DNA of 64,000 nucleotides from Enchytraeus crypticus. Taxonomy: Eukaryota > Annelida > Clitellata > Enchytraeida > Enchytraeidae. A program made the position numbers and the translations under genes. The notes beneath the pieces are model-generated. The model searched no databases and was not told the DNA's origin. It was given only the letters and a program-made list of their open reading frames with translations. The stretch covers positions 77,001 through 141,000 of the forward strand of contig CAJHZI010000492.1 of the NCBI GenBank assembly GCA_905160935.1, written 5' to 3'. Shown piece after piece: positions 46,885 to 59,789 of this stretch; position 1 is the first letter of the stretch, and every line of letters starts with the position of its first letter.

Positions 46885-49800
46885 CAGAGTTTCATTATTT
46901 TAAATGTATATTAATCTTACGGCGTTCAAAATGACACCATGACTTCGCTGATACTTTGCAACAGTTTATGTAAAATTAATAATCTTGCTATATTGAAAAT
47001 CATACCTCAAGGTTTTATGATTTTATATGCAAATTACAATGTTGAATTTTCTAAGCTCTTTCATTAATTCACAATGCTTGCAAGGTTATTTTAGATTGCT
47101 TAGAACAGTTTGAAATTCAGTTCTTGTACAAGTTTAGCAGACTATTTCTAGCTTTAAAGTTTACCTTCAGATTTGCCATTTCATGCCTGTGGTGGAAATA
47201 TTGTTTTTACTTTTAAAATTGTTCAGATGAATGGAAGGTTACAAGCTGTTGATGTGAGAACCCTGGACTCATTTTGAATGTTAAGTTACAGCTAGAGCCA
47301 GACTAGAATTTAAGTTATTGTCCATATTTGGCATATTTGGCAGCACTAGAGGATTTTTATCAGTAGGAATATCAATATGTATCTCTTATCTGTGTTTGGA
47401 TCTATAAAGGCAAAATTAAATTGATTACAAAGTTCTAACAATGAATTAATTTAGACTTTGGAATTGATGGAGTAGTGATGCTTTGTAGAAATATGAAACT
47501 GTAAAGGATGTAAAGTCAAATGTGGTTAAGAAAGTAATTATCTCTTATATTCTCTCAGATCTGGGTAAATTTCGTAACAAATTATCTATAAGCAGGCTGG
47601 CACTGATATTCAAATATCTTTAGCAGAATAGTTGCTAATAGTCATGACATTTACAGTGGTAGACGAAAAATTTTAAATATTTTAGCATTTGGGGATTTAT
47701 TGTTTTTGTAAAAAAGTACTTTTTATCCTTCTTTTTCTGTTGTCTGATATACAGTACAAGGCCTAAAAATTAGCTGAGATCTATTGAAATATTTGGAATA
47801 ATTCTTAAATTATATCTGATTGAAGCACATGTACCATTTAAATGGGCTTTATCTATTATATGTTTTAGCTTAAATATGTTATGTTACAAAAGCTCACTTA
47901 AATAGTCAGTTAGAGACAAAAGAAAGAAATATAGTTTTTTGTGAACTATGACTTGAGAGGGCCATCTTAATAGATTGCTTATAAAAGTATAAGTTAGTTG
48001 AAGCACTGGTCATCTAGGTGACAATTTTCCTTAAAGCTTTTAATAAAATAAAATAGCTGGAGTGGAAAACCTAACTTAATTCACCTAATCCATTACTTAA
48101 ATAAGCATGTTTTAATTGATGTTAGCGATATAGATAGATAGCTGTATCTATTTTGCTACATAGAGTAGATCTAGATATATTTTCCTAACGTGAAAAGACC
48201 AGTCAAGAGTTATTTTACGATAACCAGCTAACTTTATAACTTATCAATAATTTTGCAGTATATGGGTTATCATAAATTTTGTGTCATACAGAACCTACCG
48301 AAATTGAGTTTTATTTTATAATAATTTAAAAAAAGTAAAGTCTTAACATCTGTAGACGCTGGTCTGATACTAATTGACAATATCTACTGTCTCACAGACA
48401 CTAATCCTGCTGGCTGATTATACTAGTTTGATTTGATAGTATAGTATCCTGTAATGAGCTTAATTCAAACAGTTGTTTCCTATGACACTTTCATGTCAGC
48501 AGCTGAAGGAGTCTACGAGCATTGCTTGAATTAAACAAAAGTGTTTTCTTGTTTCTGAGTATAATCTGAAACAAAGATACAGGTGAAGTAATTATTTATT
48601 TGCAATTTTGTTGTCCTAGGTGTTTAGTTTTGACTTGTATAACTATACAGTGCTATTTAACGCCAATATCTTTTGCATTAAATGCATATTTTAATTTTCA
48701 AGAGTGTAAGCTAATAATAAGCGTGCATTTTTATGAAACTTATCATCTAGCATGTATTTTTATGTACTGTGGATTAGTCTTAGGCTTGTTTTTATGTACT
48801 GTGGATGAGGCTGGGTGTGTTTTTATGTTGAATTGATACTCAGATGCTGATAAGGTTTTCACCACACAGATGTTTGTTGAACATGTTTAGGGTGGTATGT
48901 TGTATGCTGCAGTGCTGCGTAGATCAGATTTTGATTAGATATCTGATGAGAATGTTGTTACTAGCGAGTCATATGTATAAACATTGGTCTTTCTTAAAGT
49001 TAACCTTGTAATTTCAGTAATATTATGCCGCTGCTGAATAGTCTCGAGTAATTGAATAGTCTGGTTAAAGTTCTGTTTATAAATGCCTGTTAGACCAGGG
49101 GATAGGTTTTCAATTCCCATCTCTAGAGGTTAATTATTTTTTAACATTCAAACTGACTTAAAAGGTCTAGAGGTATAGGTTGATATGCATTATGTAATCA
49201 TGTCTAATTAATGAGCTAAGCGGATCAGCAGGTGCAGGGTTCAAATCTAATGCTCACCCAGTCATTGACTTGATATAGAGCAGGGTAAAATGACTTTATT
49301 AACTTTTTACACAATATGGTATACGTCTTGCATACAAGTATATAGAAGCATGTATTCATGAATTCATATCAAGTGTTTGACTTCATAACTAGTGTCCATG
49401 TTCCACCGTTCATATCTTCATACATAGATACATATTAATTAACTTGTACCAAGATAAACTCTTACATGAGTATATGAGCATAGTGTTAATATATGAGAGC
49501 ACACTGTACTGAGGCTGCCAGTGAATTTGTGGTGATTAGTAGTATTCAGTAATGCCTTCTATTTGATTGAGGCTCTTTAATTGATTTATTGATCAGTTTA
49601 TTTGTTCAGAGTCTTAAAAATAATCTGGGTGCTAAGAAATCAGTTACAAGTCAATGGAGGAGAAAATGTAATGTCTGCAGGCTATAATGTGTTAAATGTT
49701 AGGTTAAGATTTTGGAAATCTCTCCTGGAAAAGACTGGGCACAATTTTGCAACTGTTTAAAGAATCCATTTCAAGGTTATGAAATCTTAATCGCTCGAAT

Positions 49801-50240
49801 GGGAGCATTTCATAGAGCTGTGGTGCTACAATGTGTAACATTTTAATAGATTGTATCCTTAGTAAGTTGTATTATGTTAACATCTAGCTCAGAAGCTTAT
49901 TTCCTTATTGAAGACTATTTGACATAGTCGAATCTTGGTTAAGTAGGATTGTTAAATTGGCTGTGGAGGTTTTATCTCCACAGATCATGACATTTATCTT
50001 CACAGATCATGGCAGCAGCTTAATAAATGACGTTAATGAACGCTTGATGGAGATTTTGACATACTAAAATTATATATCCAACATGTTGAATGTGGAGAGA
50101 ACTAAGATTTCTGGAGAATGTAGAATCATATATTTAAATTTTTATTTTTTAAATAGTGATGTTGATTGATTGCGAATGAACGAGGATTGCGATAATTGAA
50201 TCTAGTTTGCATTCTGAAGGTTTGGCATGATGCAGTGAGT
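46885..50240. other. Presumed MAGI intron 2, proximal part
   Basis: Long AT-rich sequence with no exon recognised on either strand. A short internal repeat (GTATTTTTATGTACTGTGGA) lies at 48751-48800. Only a decayed SINE (49213-49312) is identified. Confidence 0.4.
49213..49312 (+). mobile_element. Diverged tRNA-like SINE, family 1
   Basis: AAGCGGATCAGCAGGTGCAG, B box GGGTTCAAATC, then CACCCAGTCATTGACTTG, a decayed copy. A second decayed relative lies at about 62100-62215 (+). Confidence 0.45.
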
Positions 50241-50454
50241 GTCTTTCATCGTAAAGGCGTTATCAGGATAGCGGATAGGTTAGATTTCATTAAACGAGTG
50301 GGTAACAGTGAAAGATGTACTCCATGTTGATTGTGTTGATTTACCAGCGATTTCTTATGTTTGCAGAGTTTTCTACTGAAAGCGATTTGTGATTGTTTCA
50401 TATCCGTCTCCGTTTGCAATTCTCTATAAATTTTAAAAGTCATTATATCTGTTA

Positions 50455-50512
50455 TATAGTCTCTCTTCTCTCTCTTCAGTGCACTGCCAAGTGGCAGGTT
50501 CAAGGTACATAT
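50455..50512 (-). mobile_element. Short LINE/SINE 3' tail fragment
   Basis: The reverse complement reads ACCTTGAACCTGCCACTTGG then CAGTGCACTGAAGAGAGA, the same 3' tail as the LINE fragments, with no coding part. It lies in the presumed MAGI intron. Confidence 0.45.
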
Positions 50513-50649
50513 TCATACTCAAAGTCGGTTTTCTCGCTCCAAAAGAGTACTCCTTGGATCAACAAGTTAATCCCTTACAAAGTCTATGCCTTATCCATAC
50601 CTTATGTAGCCTACAGCTTGGGAAAATTGTGGATTCTGAGGTGGTTTGC

Positions 50650-50700
50650 CGTTGCCTTCGAGTGAGGAAACTGACGTTAACAGAAGCTTTACATTAGCTT
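50650..50700 (+). mobile_element. tRNA-like SINE, family 1, 3' fragment
   Basis: CTTCGAGTGAGGAAACTGAC then GTTAACAGAAGCTTTAC; head missing. Similar 3' scraps occur at 14524-14570 and 63797-63842. Confidence 0.5.
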
Positions 50701-51643
50701 TTTAAAATTATCTCGCTCTCTTAATCGCTCACCTGTTCAACTGATCTGTTAAAAACAGTTTGGTATCTGGTTGCTAAACGGGAGGTCCTGAGCGCAATCT
50801 TTCTCACAGAACTTGTACTTCACGCTCACTTGAAGAGCACTATGTAGGATGATCCTAATTTAATACAGCTTTTAGCAAGCAATAATATAGCAAAATTCAT
50901 TCTCGCAGCTAAAATAATGACAACTGTTATTCTGTTCCAGTTTTTATATGTCTTATGTCTCTGACATCTTCCTTGTATGAGGAAACGGACGTTAAACCTT
51001 TATTATTATTATTATTATTATTATGTCTTCGAAAAAATCGTAACTTTTTTCTATCCTTTTTGTGTTTTACCAAGTGACAGATCTTACGTACATTTTTGTA
51101 TTTAATCTTCTATCACAGTAAGAGCAATCCATCTATCAAAAGTTAATCCTTTCACAGAAGTCTGTACCTTATCCACACTTTAATGTAGCCTATAGCTTGG
51201 GAATAATGGCTTATGAGGTGATCTCCTGTTTCTTTACGGTTGGTCTATTCTTTAGTGATTCTGACACAACTCGAAAAACACTTAACATTTTAACTTAGAG
51301 TAATTTTTCGGTTTCGCGAGTCGCTCGTACGACGATATCTGCAGAGCTTTATTGAGAATACATTAGCGATAGAGTAGCACAATAGTATAGGGCGGTGGAA
51401 TACCAACGTGTTATATAGTGATCGGTATTCATAAAGTCGTTAGTCGATCATTGTCGTAGCTGCGTGTCGTTACACTGACTGCAAGAATTCTCTTCAGCAT
51501 TCTTTCTATTCTCTTATGGGCTCTGCCGCGCAGATGGTTATTAGGTGACTCGCTGTTGACCTCAAGCCATTGATATGTCCACGAGTGCGTTGATCGAATA
51601 TTTCTACGTTCTATCAACGCTTATATGTGATAATTATCCAATG

Positions 51644-51689
51644 GTATCCATGTGTTATATCTGTAGCCCCAGATATAACACATGGATAC
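51644..51689. repeat. Perfect 20-bp hairpin with 6-nt loop
   Basis: GTATCCATGTGTTATATCTG at 51644-51663 pairs exactly with 51670-51689 around the loop TAGCCC. The stem is too short for a typical animal pre-miRNA, and it lies in the presumed MAGI intron. Confidence 0.8.
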
Positions 51690-51925
51690 TTATGTGATGT
51701 TTAATTTACTGAGTGTAGCGGTTGAATACTGGTACAAGCACCAATGGCATTATATTGTGAATGTATAATGCTCCGTCCGTATGTTTAGAAACTAGTGTTC
51801 AAAACTATATATTATAGTTAATTCTATAAAAAAAACTTTATAAAAATGTGCTTTAAATAGTAAAACGTTAACACTTTTATAACTAATTTGGGGGCTAAGC
51901 ACTGTTGATATAGGGCCTAACATTA

Positions 51926-52165
51926 GATCCAGTAAACCACGTTATTTAACGTTAGGCGCGGTTAGTACTTGGATGGTCACCTTGGAGGATCGAGCGCTGA
52001 CAGGATTTAATAAAAATCTCTAGGGTGTTAGAAAGTTACTCTTAATCTGCGCTAAGTGCAGTGTACTACAGTGCATTGTCGAGTCTTTATAGGCAAAGAT
52101 TACTGACAATCATGAAAGGAAGGAAATAATGAAAACTACAAAAAGCATCTTAAGCAAAGAAAGAA
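51926..52165 (+). mobile_element. 5S-rRNA-derived SINE
   Basis: About 51950-52005 reads GCGCGGTTAGTACTTGGATGG then TCACC...GAGGATCGAGCGCTG, the best of the three matches to the 5S box A/C region. The 3' part (TAGGGTGTTAGAAAGTTACTC, then GGCAAAGATTACTGACAATC) is a diverged form of the 46.6-kb copy. Confidence 0.72.
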
Positions 52166-52966
52166 TCAATATCGCATTCGGCTGTAATGTGGTAAACCTA
52201 AAGAGAAATTAAAAGAATGGGTGCTTGTCGGTCTGCTCTTTAGTTTGGTCTCCTGATCTGAAGCTCTTCTGCACTTCTGCTGTTTTGTAGTACACTTGTT
52301 TTTGGACGTGGTGTGACTCGTAAACCGTGTATTTTTAGAATGCAAAGTAATTGCTTGTATAACAATTGTGCTGTTAATTATATTGTAATATACTCTAGTG
52401 TATAAATTCAATTACAATGAGATTAGTGACTGTGAAAGTAGTTGCTTTCTTTTCTTATTCTAATCATATTTGTCATCATAATGTAACCGGATTTGTACTT
52501 TCAAGGCTCGTAATTTATGTAGAATGACTTGCTTGGCGCAGTGTGCGGTGTTTTGCTCACGTACAATCACGTGATTTACGACAACGATTATGGAAAATTG
52601 ATTATATTTGTATACTAATATCTCCACCTGTGCGTAATAAGTATTAGAAATTACTATAGTTATTTCAAAATTCAAGTTTTTTGCCCTTCCTTTCTTTCAA
52701 CTATTACTAAACATACTGTAGACCTAACCCGGGAAATATAAAAATGCATATAAATCAAAAGTTTGGAAAATGTTTATAGCGCGGATGAGATTCGAATCCT
52801 CGATTTCAGAATCCTGAAGTTAACTCTCTATCAATGTAGTCAAACTCACTGCATGTGTAGTGACTGCCTGTTATGTTGCTACTTTGTCTGTTGTGCTGCC
52901 TCGTTGTCTGTTTTGTTGCTTCATTTTCTGTTGTGTTGTTTCATTGTCTGTAGTTTGGAGGGGTGG

Positions 52967-53078
52967 TCAACTAGATAGGTTACTTGTGACCTCTTTGACG
53001 GTCTTTTTTGTGTATGTCACTGTGTATTTTGAGTGTATCAAAATAAATATAGTTCTCTCTCTCTCTCTCTCTCTCTCT
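52967..53078 (+). mobile_element. (TC)n-tailed retroposon
   Basis: CAACTAGATAGGTTACTTGT, GACCTCTTTGACGGTC, then AATAAATATAGTTCTCTCTC. It leads directly into the T/G minisatellite at 53.08 kb. Confidence 0.5.
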
Positions 53079-53079
53079 C

Positions 53080-53845
53080 TGTTGTGTTGCTACATTGTCT
53101 GTTGTCTGTTGTGTTGTTTCATTGTCTGCTGTGTTGTTGCCTGTTGTGTTGTTGTGTTGTCTGTTGTGTTGTTGTATTGTCTGTTGTGTTGCTACGTTGT
53201 CTGTTGTGTTGTTGTCTGTTGTGTTGTTGTATTGTCTGTTGTGTTGTTGTCTGTTGTGTTGTTGTATTGTCTGTTGTGTTGTTGTCTGTTGTGTTGTTGT
53301 ATTGTCTGTTGTGTTGTTGTATTGTCTGTTGTGTTGTTGTCTGTTGTGTTGTTGTATTGTCTGTTGTGTTGTTGTATTGTCTGTTGTGTTTTTGCATTGT
53401 CTGTTGTGTTATTGTTTGTTATGTTGTTGTATTGTACGTTGCGTTTTTGTATTTTCTGTTGTGTTGTTGCATTTTCTGTTGCTATTTTGTATTGCCGGCT
53501 GTTTTGTTACATTGCTTGCTGTTTTACTACATTGCGGGTTATGTTGTAGTAATGTCTGGTGTGTTGCTACGTTGTTTGTTGTATTGCTGCATTGTTTGTT
53601 GTATTGATGCATTGTCTGTTGTATTACTGCATTGTCTGTTGTATTGCTGCATTGTCTGTTGTATTGCTGCAGTGTCTGTTGTATTGCTACAGTGTCTGTT
53701 GTATTGCTACAGTGTCTGTTGTATTGCTGCAGTGTATGTTGTATTGCTACAGTCTCTGTTGTATTGCTGCATTGTCTGTTGTATTACTGCATTGTGTGTT
53801 GTATTGCTGCATTGTCTGTTGTATTACTGCATTGCCTGTGTATCA
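53080..53845. repeat. T/G-only minisatellite (TGTTGTATTGTCTG units)
   Basis: Repeats of 15 and 20 bp such as TTGTGTTGTTGTATTGTCTG, grading into TTGTATTGCTGCATTGTCTG. The top strand has almost no A in the first half. It is open in all three plus frames and gives Cys/Leu/Val-rich ORFs up to 294 aa, which are artefacts. Confidence 0.9.
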
Positions 53846-53849
53846 AGTC

Positions 53850-55795
53850 CCTGTAGATGGCACTTTCTAACCGTGCAAATTGTACTCATTAGCTTTGGTT
53901 TGAATTTAGGGAACTGAGTAATTCCTGCGAGAATTTGAATTGCCGGAAATGTCGTAACGCCCGTCTGATTTGAAGGCAATTGTATAACTGCAATGCTCCA
54001 AGGATTGACGTGGAATTATAATTAGTTAACATTAAGAAGATGCGCAGCTGTATCGACATGTGGTTCCCATTAGATCTGACTTGACATCTTCTATCAGTGT
54101 CTGGCGAATTGATCATTTATTACGAGCTGCATTGAAAGATGATATCCACATCGCTAAACGATGTTAATTTATCGTCTTCCATTTTAACTTAATATTAATT
54201 CTTTAAACTTAAGGTAATTTCTACTTACTTGTAATAATTTGTAAAATTGAGTAAGGCAAGTAAAAGTTTTAAGCATTTATTCCGATGTGATTTAACGTCT
54301 CAGTTTCCATGATATCAATGTGTTATTATTTCTACTATATAAATTTTGTCACATTGAGTTTTCGTGCGATTTTGCATTGATAAACTGTGGAGTGATGCGT
54401 GCTTTTATAAATGTAAGCAACGAAGTGAGATGTAATTCAGTGGTGTAGTGTGTGTGTTGTTGCTTTGTAATGCATTTCCATGGATGGTAGGCTTTATATC
54501 AACACGTACAAGTTATGGTGTCTGTGTTGCTGCTTTATAATATAGTGCCATGGAATGAAGGCTTTTATATATACATGAATAAGTTATGGGGCGGTGTGTG
54601 GTGCGGTTGCTTAGGCAACAGAATGTATTGTTGAAAGCTGCAGGTAGAAATTCTTAGCAATAATATAAACAAAGCTCTATTGCCCGGCTGTCGATGAAAA
54701 TTATTGATTCTGGCTGATATTGTCTATTCCATCAATTAGCAGAACTTAGAAACGAACTGTTGTATCAATCACGAGCTATGTCTAAGTTTGTATTATCAGC
54801 AACTGACGATTTTATAAACGTGTATGCCAAATGATGTATTTTTAGTGGAGCTGGTTATATTTATATTTCTGGTATTTTGCTCATATATGTAATATTGCCT
54901 AATTTTTTATGCAAAATACTTGAAGATATTGGGGCTTTTATAAAATTAATATTACTTGAATTTTTAAAATAAAGTTCTGAATGACTTGCATCAATCTTAA
55001 CATTTTTCGGTTTCCTGGTTTTAGTTTGCCGGTTGTAATGAAATCGGATGTAAGTGTAATAAGACTAATTGATGAATGGGTGTGGGACGTATTAAGTGAA
55101 GACAGAGCGATGATATTATGACATCAGGAAGTCATTTGTTGTCTACTAACTTAGCTTCTTCCCCTCTCTACATTACTACTTGTGTGGCTGGAATTAATTA
55201 ATTAATTAATTAATTATCGCTTGTCTTGTGTAATTGTCTTTAAAATTGATCTAACTGAGAACACCTAACCTTTAGAACATAGATGAATTATTTCAGCTAT
55301 AGGCCCTACCAGTACTGATTTCTTTCTTATGTGAAGTCATTTACTAATATTTGGACGCTTTCTATGGATTAATTTTCAAGCACAAGAGATGATTAGCATT
55401 GAGATGATTTTATTTAAATGTTATGTATAGAGATGTCTGGTACGGCGGATAGAATGGATAGATTAGTAAAATGAATGAATTTATCGCAAGGCGGTTCTTC
55501 CGTTGGTTCGATCTTATAATTTACAGTCAATTGTTTGACTCTGTTAATAATTCGTTTTTTTTCTGTTTGTCGGTTGTTTGCTGAGATAACTTATGGCTTT
55601 GCTCTTGCTTGAGAGGTTAGATCATACAGGCATTGTCTTTTATCGACTAATAGCTTACAGAACGATGCTGTTACAGATACAAATATCACTGGCAATTCCA
55701 TTCTATATCGAGAACATTATTAACAATATATAATAAGGTTTTACTTAAATTTCCTCATTTGAGAATGATATCGGAAGCTTATATGCAGTTGTCAG
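53850..55795. other. Presumed MAGI intron 2, middle part
   Basis: No exon recognised. About 54430-54600 holds two diverged ~85-bp units (GTTGCTTTGTAATGCATTTC and GTTGCTGCTTTATAATATAG). Otherwise unique-looking sequence. Confidence 0.4.
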
Positions 55796-55798
55796 CTG

Positions 55799-55938
55799 GT
55801 AAAAAAGCTGATAAAGCTAAGGTTAACGTCAATTTCCTCAATCGAAAGCGATGTCAGTGACGGGCGAGCCCAGGATTTGAACCCCGCACATACTGATCCG
55901 CGGTCGAATAGCCTACCGACTTTGCCACTGACTCCAGC
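55799..55938 (-). mobile_element. tRNA-like SINE, family 1, full length
   Basis: The minus strand begins CTGGAGTCAGTGGCAAAGTC, has a B box GGTTCAAATCC, and ends AACCTTAGCTTTATCAGC. It precedes a 25-bp minisatellite that begins about 20 bp beyond its head. Confidence 0.78.
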
Positions 55939-55954
55939 CAATGGTGGGCTGCGT

Positions 55955-56600
55955 ATGGTAGGGCTTATGTTGTCTTTGGGTAGGACTTATGTTGTCTTTG
56001 GGTAGGACTTATGTTGTCTTCTGGTAGGGCTTATGTTATCTGCTGGTAGGGCCTATGTTGTCTGCTGGTAGGGCTTATGATGTCAGCTGGTAAGGCTTAT
56101 GTTGTCTACTAGTAGGACTTATGTTGTTAGCTGGTAGGGCTTATGTTGTCAGCTAGTAGTACTTAAGTTGTCAGCTGGTGGGGCTTATGTTGTCAGCGAG
56201 TAGGATTTATGATGTCAGCTGGTAAGGCTTATGTTGTCTACTAGTAGGACTTATGTTGTCAGCTGGTAGAGCTTATGTTGTCTACTAGTAGGGCTTATGT
56301 TGCCAGCTGGTAGGACTTATGTTGTCAGCTGGTAGTACTTAAGTTGTCAGCTGGTAGTACTTAAGTTGTCAGCTGGTAGTACTTAAGTTGTCAGCTGGTA
56401 GGGCTTATGTTGTCAGCTGGTAGGACTTATGTTGCCTATTGGTAGGGCTTATGTTGCCTGCTGTTAGGGCTTATGTTGTCTACTGGTAGGACTTATGTTG
56501 TCTACTGGTAGGACTTATATTGTCTACTGGTAGGGCTTATGTTGTCAGCTGGTAGGGCTTATGTTGTCAGCTGGTAGGACTTATGTTGTTGTTAACTTAT
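55955..56600. repeat. ~24-25-bp minisatellite
   Basis: TAGGGCTTATGTTGTCAGCT-like units, about 26 copies with alternating TCTACTGG, TCAGCTGG and CTACTAG variants suggesting higher-order units. Confidence 0.9.
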
Positions 56601-57180
56601 GTTGTAATCCTTCTCGTGATCTAAGTTGCACCAGTTCGTACTTGTTGAGGCGGTGTAATGTCGTTGTAGTAAATTGGGCGGCGTATTGACGACGTTGATA
56701 TAGAGTTACCGCCTGGCCTCGCCTGCAGGCTTGCATCTCTCTAGACTTACGATATTACGTACTATACATTGCTTAATATTCTCATGCAGATTCTGGCGTG
56801 GTATTTAGGCTTGATATTGACCAGCGATGGCATGACAGTTTAGAGTGGTTTATTGGTTTAGTAGCGCTGCCTAAAATGAATCACGAGGTCGAGAATTCAA
56901 GTTTTGGTTTTCTGATCTATCTGACAACCGCTGATAGATAAACACAAGCATATAAAACGGAACATACAAACACAGATTAAATTAGCTATAGGCTAGCATC
57001 ACTTAGTATCTTGCGAGTTCCAGTTTTTTCATTCAAGGAGCTGCGTTGGTTATAGCTTCGTTTAGCAAGGTTTTTCGGGTTAGATGTTAATTTTTGTTTA
57101 GTGGGGGGAGAAGTGGGATCAGCTGTGGTCAGGACGACTGGTGGTTATCAGCCCTCAGATAAAAGTCTGCTTTACATACA

Positions 57181-57239
57181 GCAGTAAAAAAGCTGATAAA
57201 GCTAAGGTTAACGTCAGTTTCTTCACTCGAAAGCGATGA
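57181..57239 (-). mobile_element. tRNA-like SINE, family 1, 3' fragment
   Basis: AAAAAAGCTGATAAAGCTAA then GTTAACGTCAGTTTCTTCAC, breaking off at CGATGAA just before a 24-bp minisatellite. Confidence 0.6.
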
Positions 57240-57275
57240 ATAACAGCGAACAGCGATGATGAGCGATGATAGTAA

Positions 57276-57600
57276 CTTCCATAAGATATTCGAAAGTAGT
57301 GTCCTAGTAGCCTATGAAAGTAGTGTCCTAGTAGCCTATGAAAGTAGTGTCCTAGTAGCCTATGAAAGTAGTGTCCTAGTAGCCTATGAAAGTGGAGTCC
57401 TAGTAGCATATGAAAGAAGGTCTTTATAGCATATTAAAGTAGGGTCCTTGTGTCATATGAAAGTAAGGTCTTTGTAGCATATAAAGTAGTGTCCTTGTGT
57501 CATATGAAAGTAGTGTCCTTGTGTCATATGAAAGTAGTGTCCTTGTATCATATGAAAGTAGTGTCCTTGTATCATATGAAAGTAGTGTCCTTGTGGCATT
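57276..57600. repeat. 24-bp minisatellite
   Basis: ATGAAAGTAGTGTCCTAGTA changing to GAAAGTAGTGTCCTTGTGTC across the array, about 13 copies, directly after a SINE fragment. Confidence 0.9.
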
Positions 57601-57935
57601 ATATTCATCTAAATTATTCGTTAGAGAGTAAAGCTATAAAATAAAGTTTATTGATGTGTGAACCTTCTGATTGGTTCGAGTGAAGGTTTTAGGAATCAAT
57701 TGTCAAGCATTTAATCGCTATACTTGTCTCAATTCAAAATAGCGAAACGGCACTATATCATAATACACAAGTGAACATGTGCTATTAATTAGTAGTATAT
57801 ACAATCCATCTACGGGCCATTTCGACAGCCTGTATGGTTGTTGTAGCCCGTCTCCGCGAGCTCTGTTCACTTTACTCTTTAGGCTGCTAATGCGACATTC
57901 TGTACAATCCATTTAAGCACTGGGGACCGGATGTC

Positions 57936-58345
57936 AATCAACTGTTCCTACTCTTTCAATCAATCAACTGTATTGATCGACTGGTTCAATCAATCAATTG
58001 TATTGATCGACTCTTTCAATCAATCAATTGTATTGATGGACTCTTTCAATCAATCAATTGTATTGATCGACTCTTTCAATCAATCAATTGTACGTACTCT
58101 TTCAATCAATCAACTATACGTACTCTTTCAATCAATCAATTGTACGTACTCTTTCAATCAATCAATTGTATTGATCGACTCTTTCGATCAATCAATTGTA
58201 CGTACTCTTTCAATCAATCAATTGTGCATACTCTTTCAATCAATCACATGTACGTACTCTTTCAATCAATCAATTGTACGTACTCTTTCAATCAATCAAT
58301 TGTACGTACTCTTTCAATCAATCAAATGTACATACTCTTTCAAGT
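57936..58345. repeat. 26/30-bp minisatellite
   Basis: Units of CTTTCAATCAATCAATTGTA followed by either TTGATCGACT (30 bp) or CGTACT (26 bp), about 15 copies. The two unit types are interspersed. The SINQ-type ORFs are artefacts. Confidence 0.9.
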
Positions 58346-59652
58346 TCTATCGCATTCATAGATAACTGTTTTTACTGCATTATGCCGAGAAACAAAATAT
58401 TCAAGTCTTAGAAATAATTCATACGAGGGTCTTATAAACTCAGAATGATCGTTACAAATCTTATTAGCCGATCTACCCATCTGTTATTTGTAAGGAATGA
58501 GCTTGACGGAATTAATTGTGTTTTTACTTCAGGTGTGCTCAAAGCACCCTATCAAGACTTACTCGTGTTCCATGTTATTGTGGTCGACAATGGCAGTTGT
58601 ATTGTAACATGATGGATATATTTTAATTACTAGCTAATTACTACCATATTCTGAAATCTTGATACCGGAAGTGGAAACTCTTTGTTTAGGAGATTGTCCT
58701 GGAATCCTGACTTCTGTTGACGTTCAAAACCCATAGATGGCATCAATCACCAGGTCTAATTGTAACTGTCGTCTACTCTTTACTCGGTTGCTGCTTTTGA
58801 TTATTAAATTCTTAAGCACTACTATGTCGTATTTATTGCTATTTAACGCTAAATTTGAAAGATAAGGCTTCCTTAATTAAACAACTCGAGTAACAACCTG
58901 CAATTTTCCATACTCTGCTTATTTATTATTTATCGTTTTAACTTATCATCTCTCGAGTAGATAAAACTAATAACGTCATGGTTATCTCTATGTACTTCTC
59001 GTTTTAACTTTCAAGCGTCTTTCCACTAGTAAAAGTATTGTACAATATTTACCTTAATTTGCTTGTTGTTATCTAAATTTCACTGTTCTCGTCAATATTT
59101 ATGTTTGATTGACTTCTTTCTGTGCTGAACGGTCACAGTCCACATTTAAACTGTCATATACAAGTAGAACATTCTAGATAGTAAACTTCTAAAACAAAAG
59201 TGAAATAAAATAATGGTATTTATTTGAGTAATGATGATGATTCGAGTAATCATGTTGATAGATATTTGTAAACACGCGTTTCTTTCAATATAAAAGATTG
59301 ACTTTTGCCGGATTCGATATTTTTGCAGCACAAAATTCAAAGCTGTTATAGGATTTATTTTGAGTGGTAGATGACGATTTTTAATGTTATAAAATTTTAT
59401 ATCGATCTAGTCAAATGTTCTGTTTTTCCGCACTATAGGTAGACGGGCAAACTTACTCTGAATCTTTGTTTTTAAGTAGTGACTCCTGATCGCTAGTGAA
59501 TGTGGGCTAGGAGAAAACCGTTGAAATGGATTGCTGGTCTATTTCTAGTGATTGAAATAAGGGTACCGGTAGCTATCGAATGCCTGGTCAGATTGTGTAA
59601 CTTTACACCTTCAGCCTTTAACCAATCCGTTCTGCCACATAGTCTGACTAGA

Positions 59653-59686
<34 letters not shown>

Positions 59687-59789
59687 GCTCACTCTCTCTC
59701 GCTCACTCTCTCTCGCTCTCTGTCTCTACCTATCTCGCTTGCTCTGCTTATCTTTTTATTTTAAAGTGAATCCTATTCTGTTTCTAAGC

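Noticed and set aside
51950..52005. Functional 5S rRNA gene
   Set aside because: Only the internal control region is matched, followed by a SINE body shared with two other loci; the full 120-nt gene and T-run terminator are missing.
52860..53917. Overlapping plus-strand ORFs of 229, 294, 170 and 103 aa rich in Cys, Leu and Val
   Set aside because: All are translations of one TGTTG-type minisatellite, open in all three frames because the repeat lacks stop triplets; no start context, splice sites or domain.
57931..58411. SINQ/SFNQ-repeat ORFs (144, 73 and 71 aa)
   Set aside because: Reading of the 26/30-bp minisatellite in several frames; not a gene.
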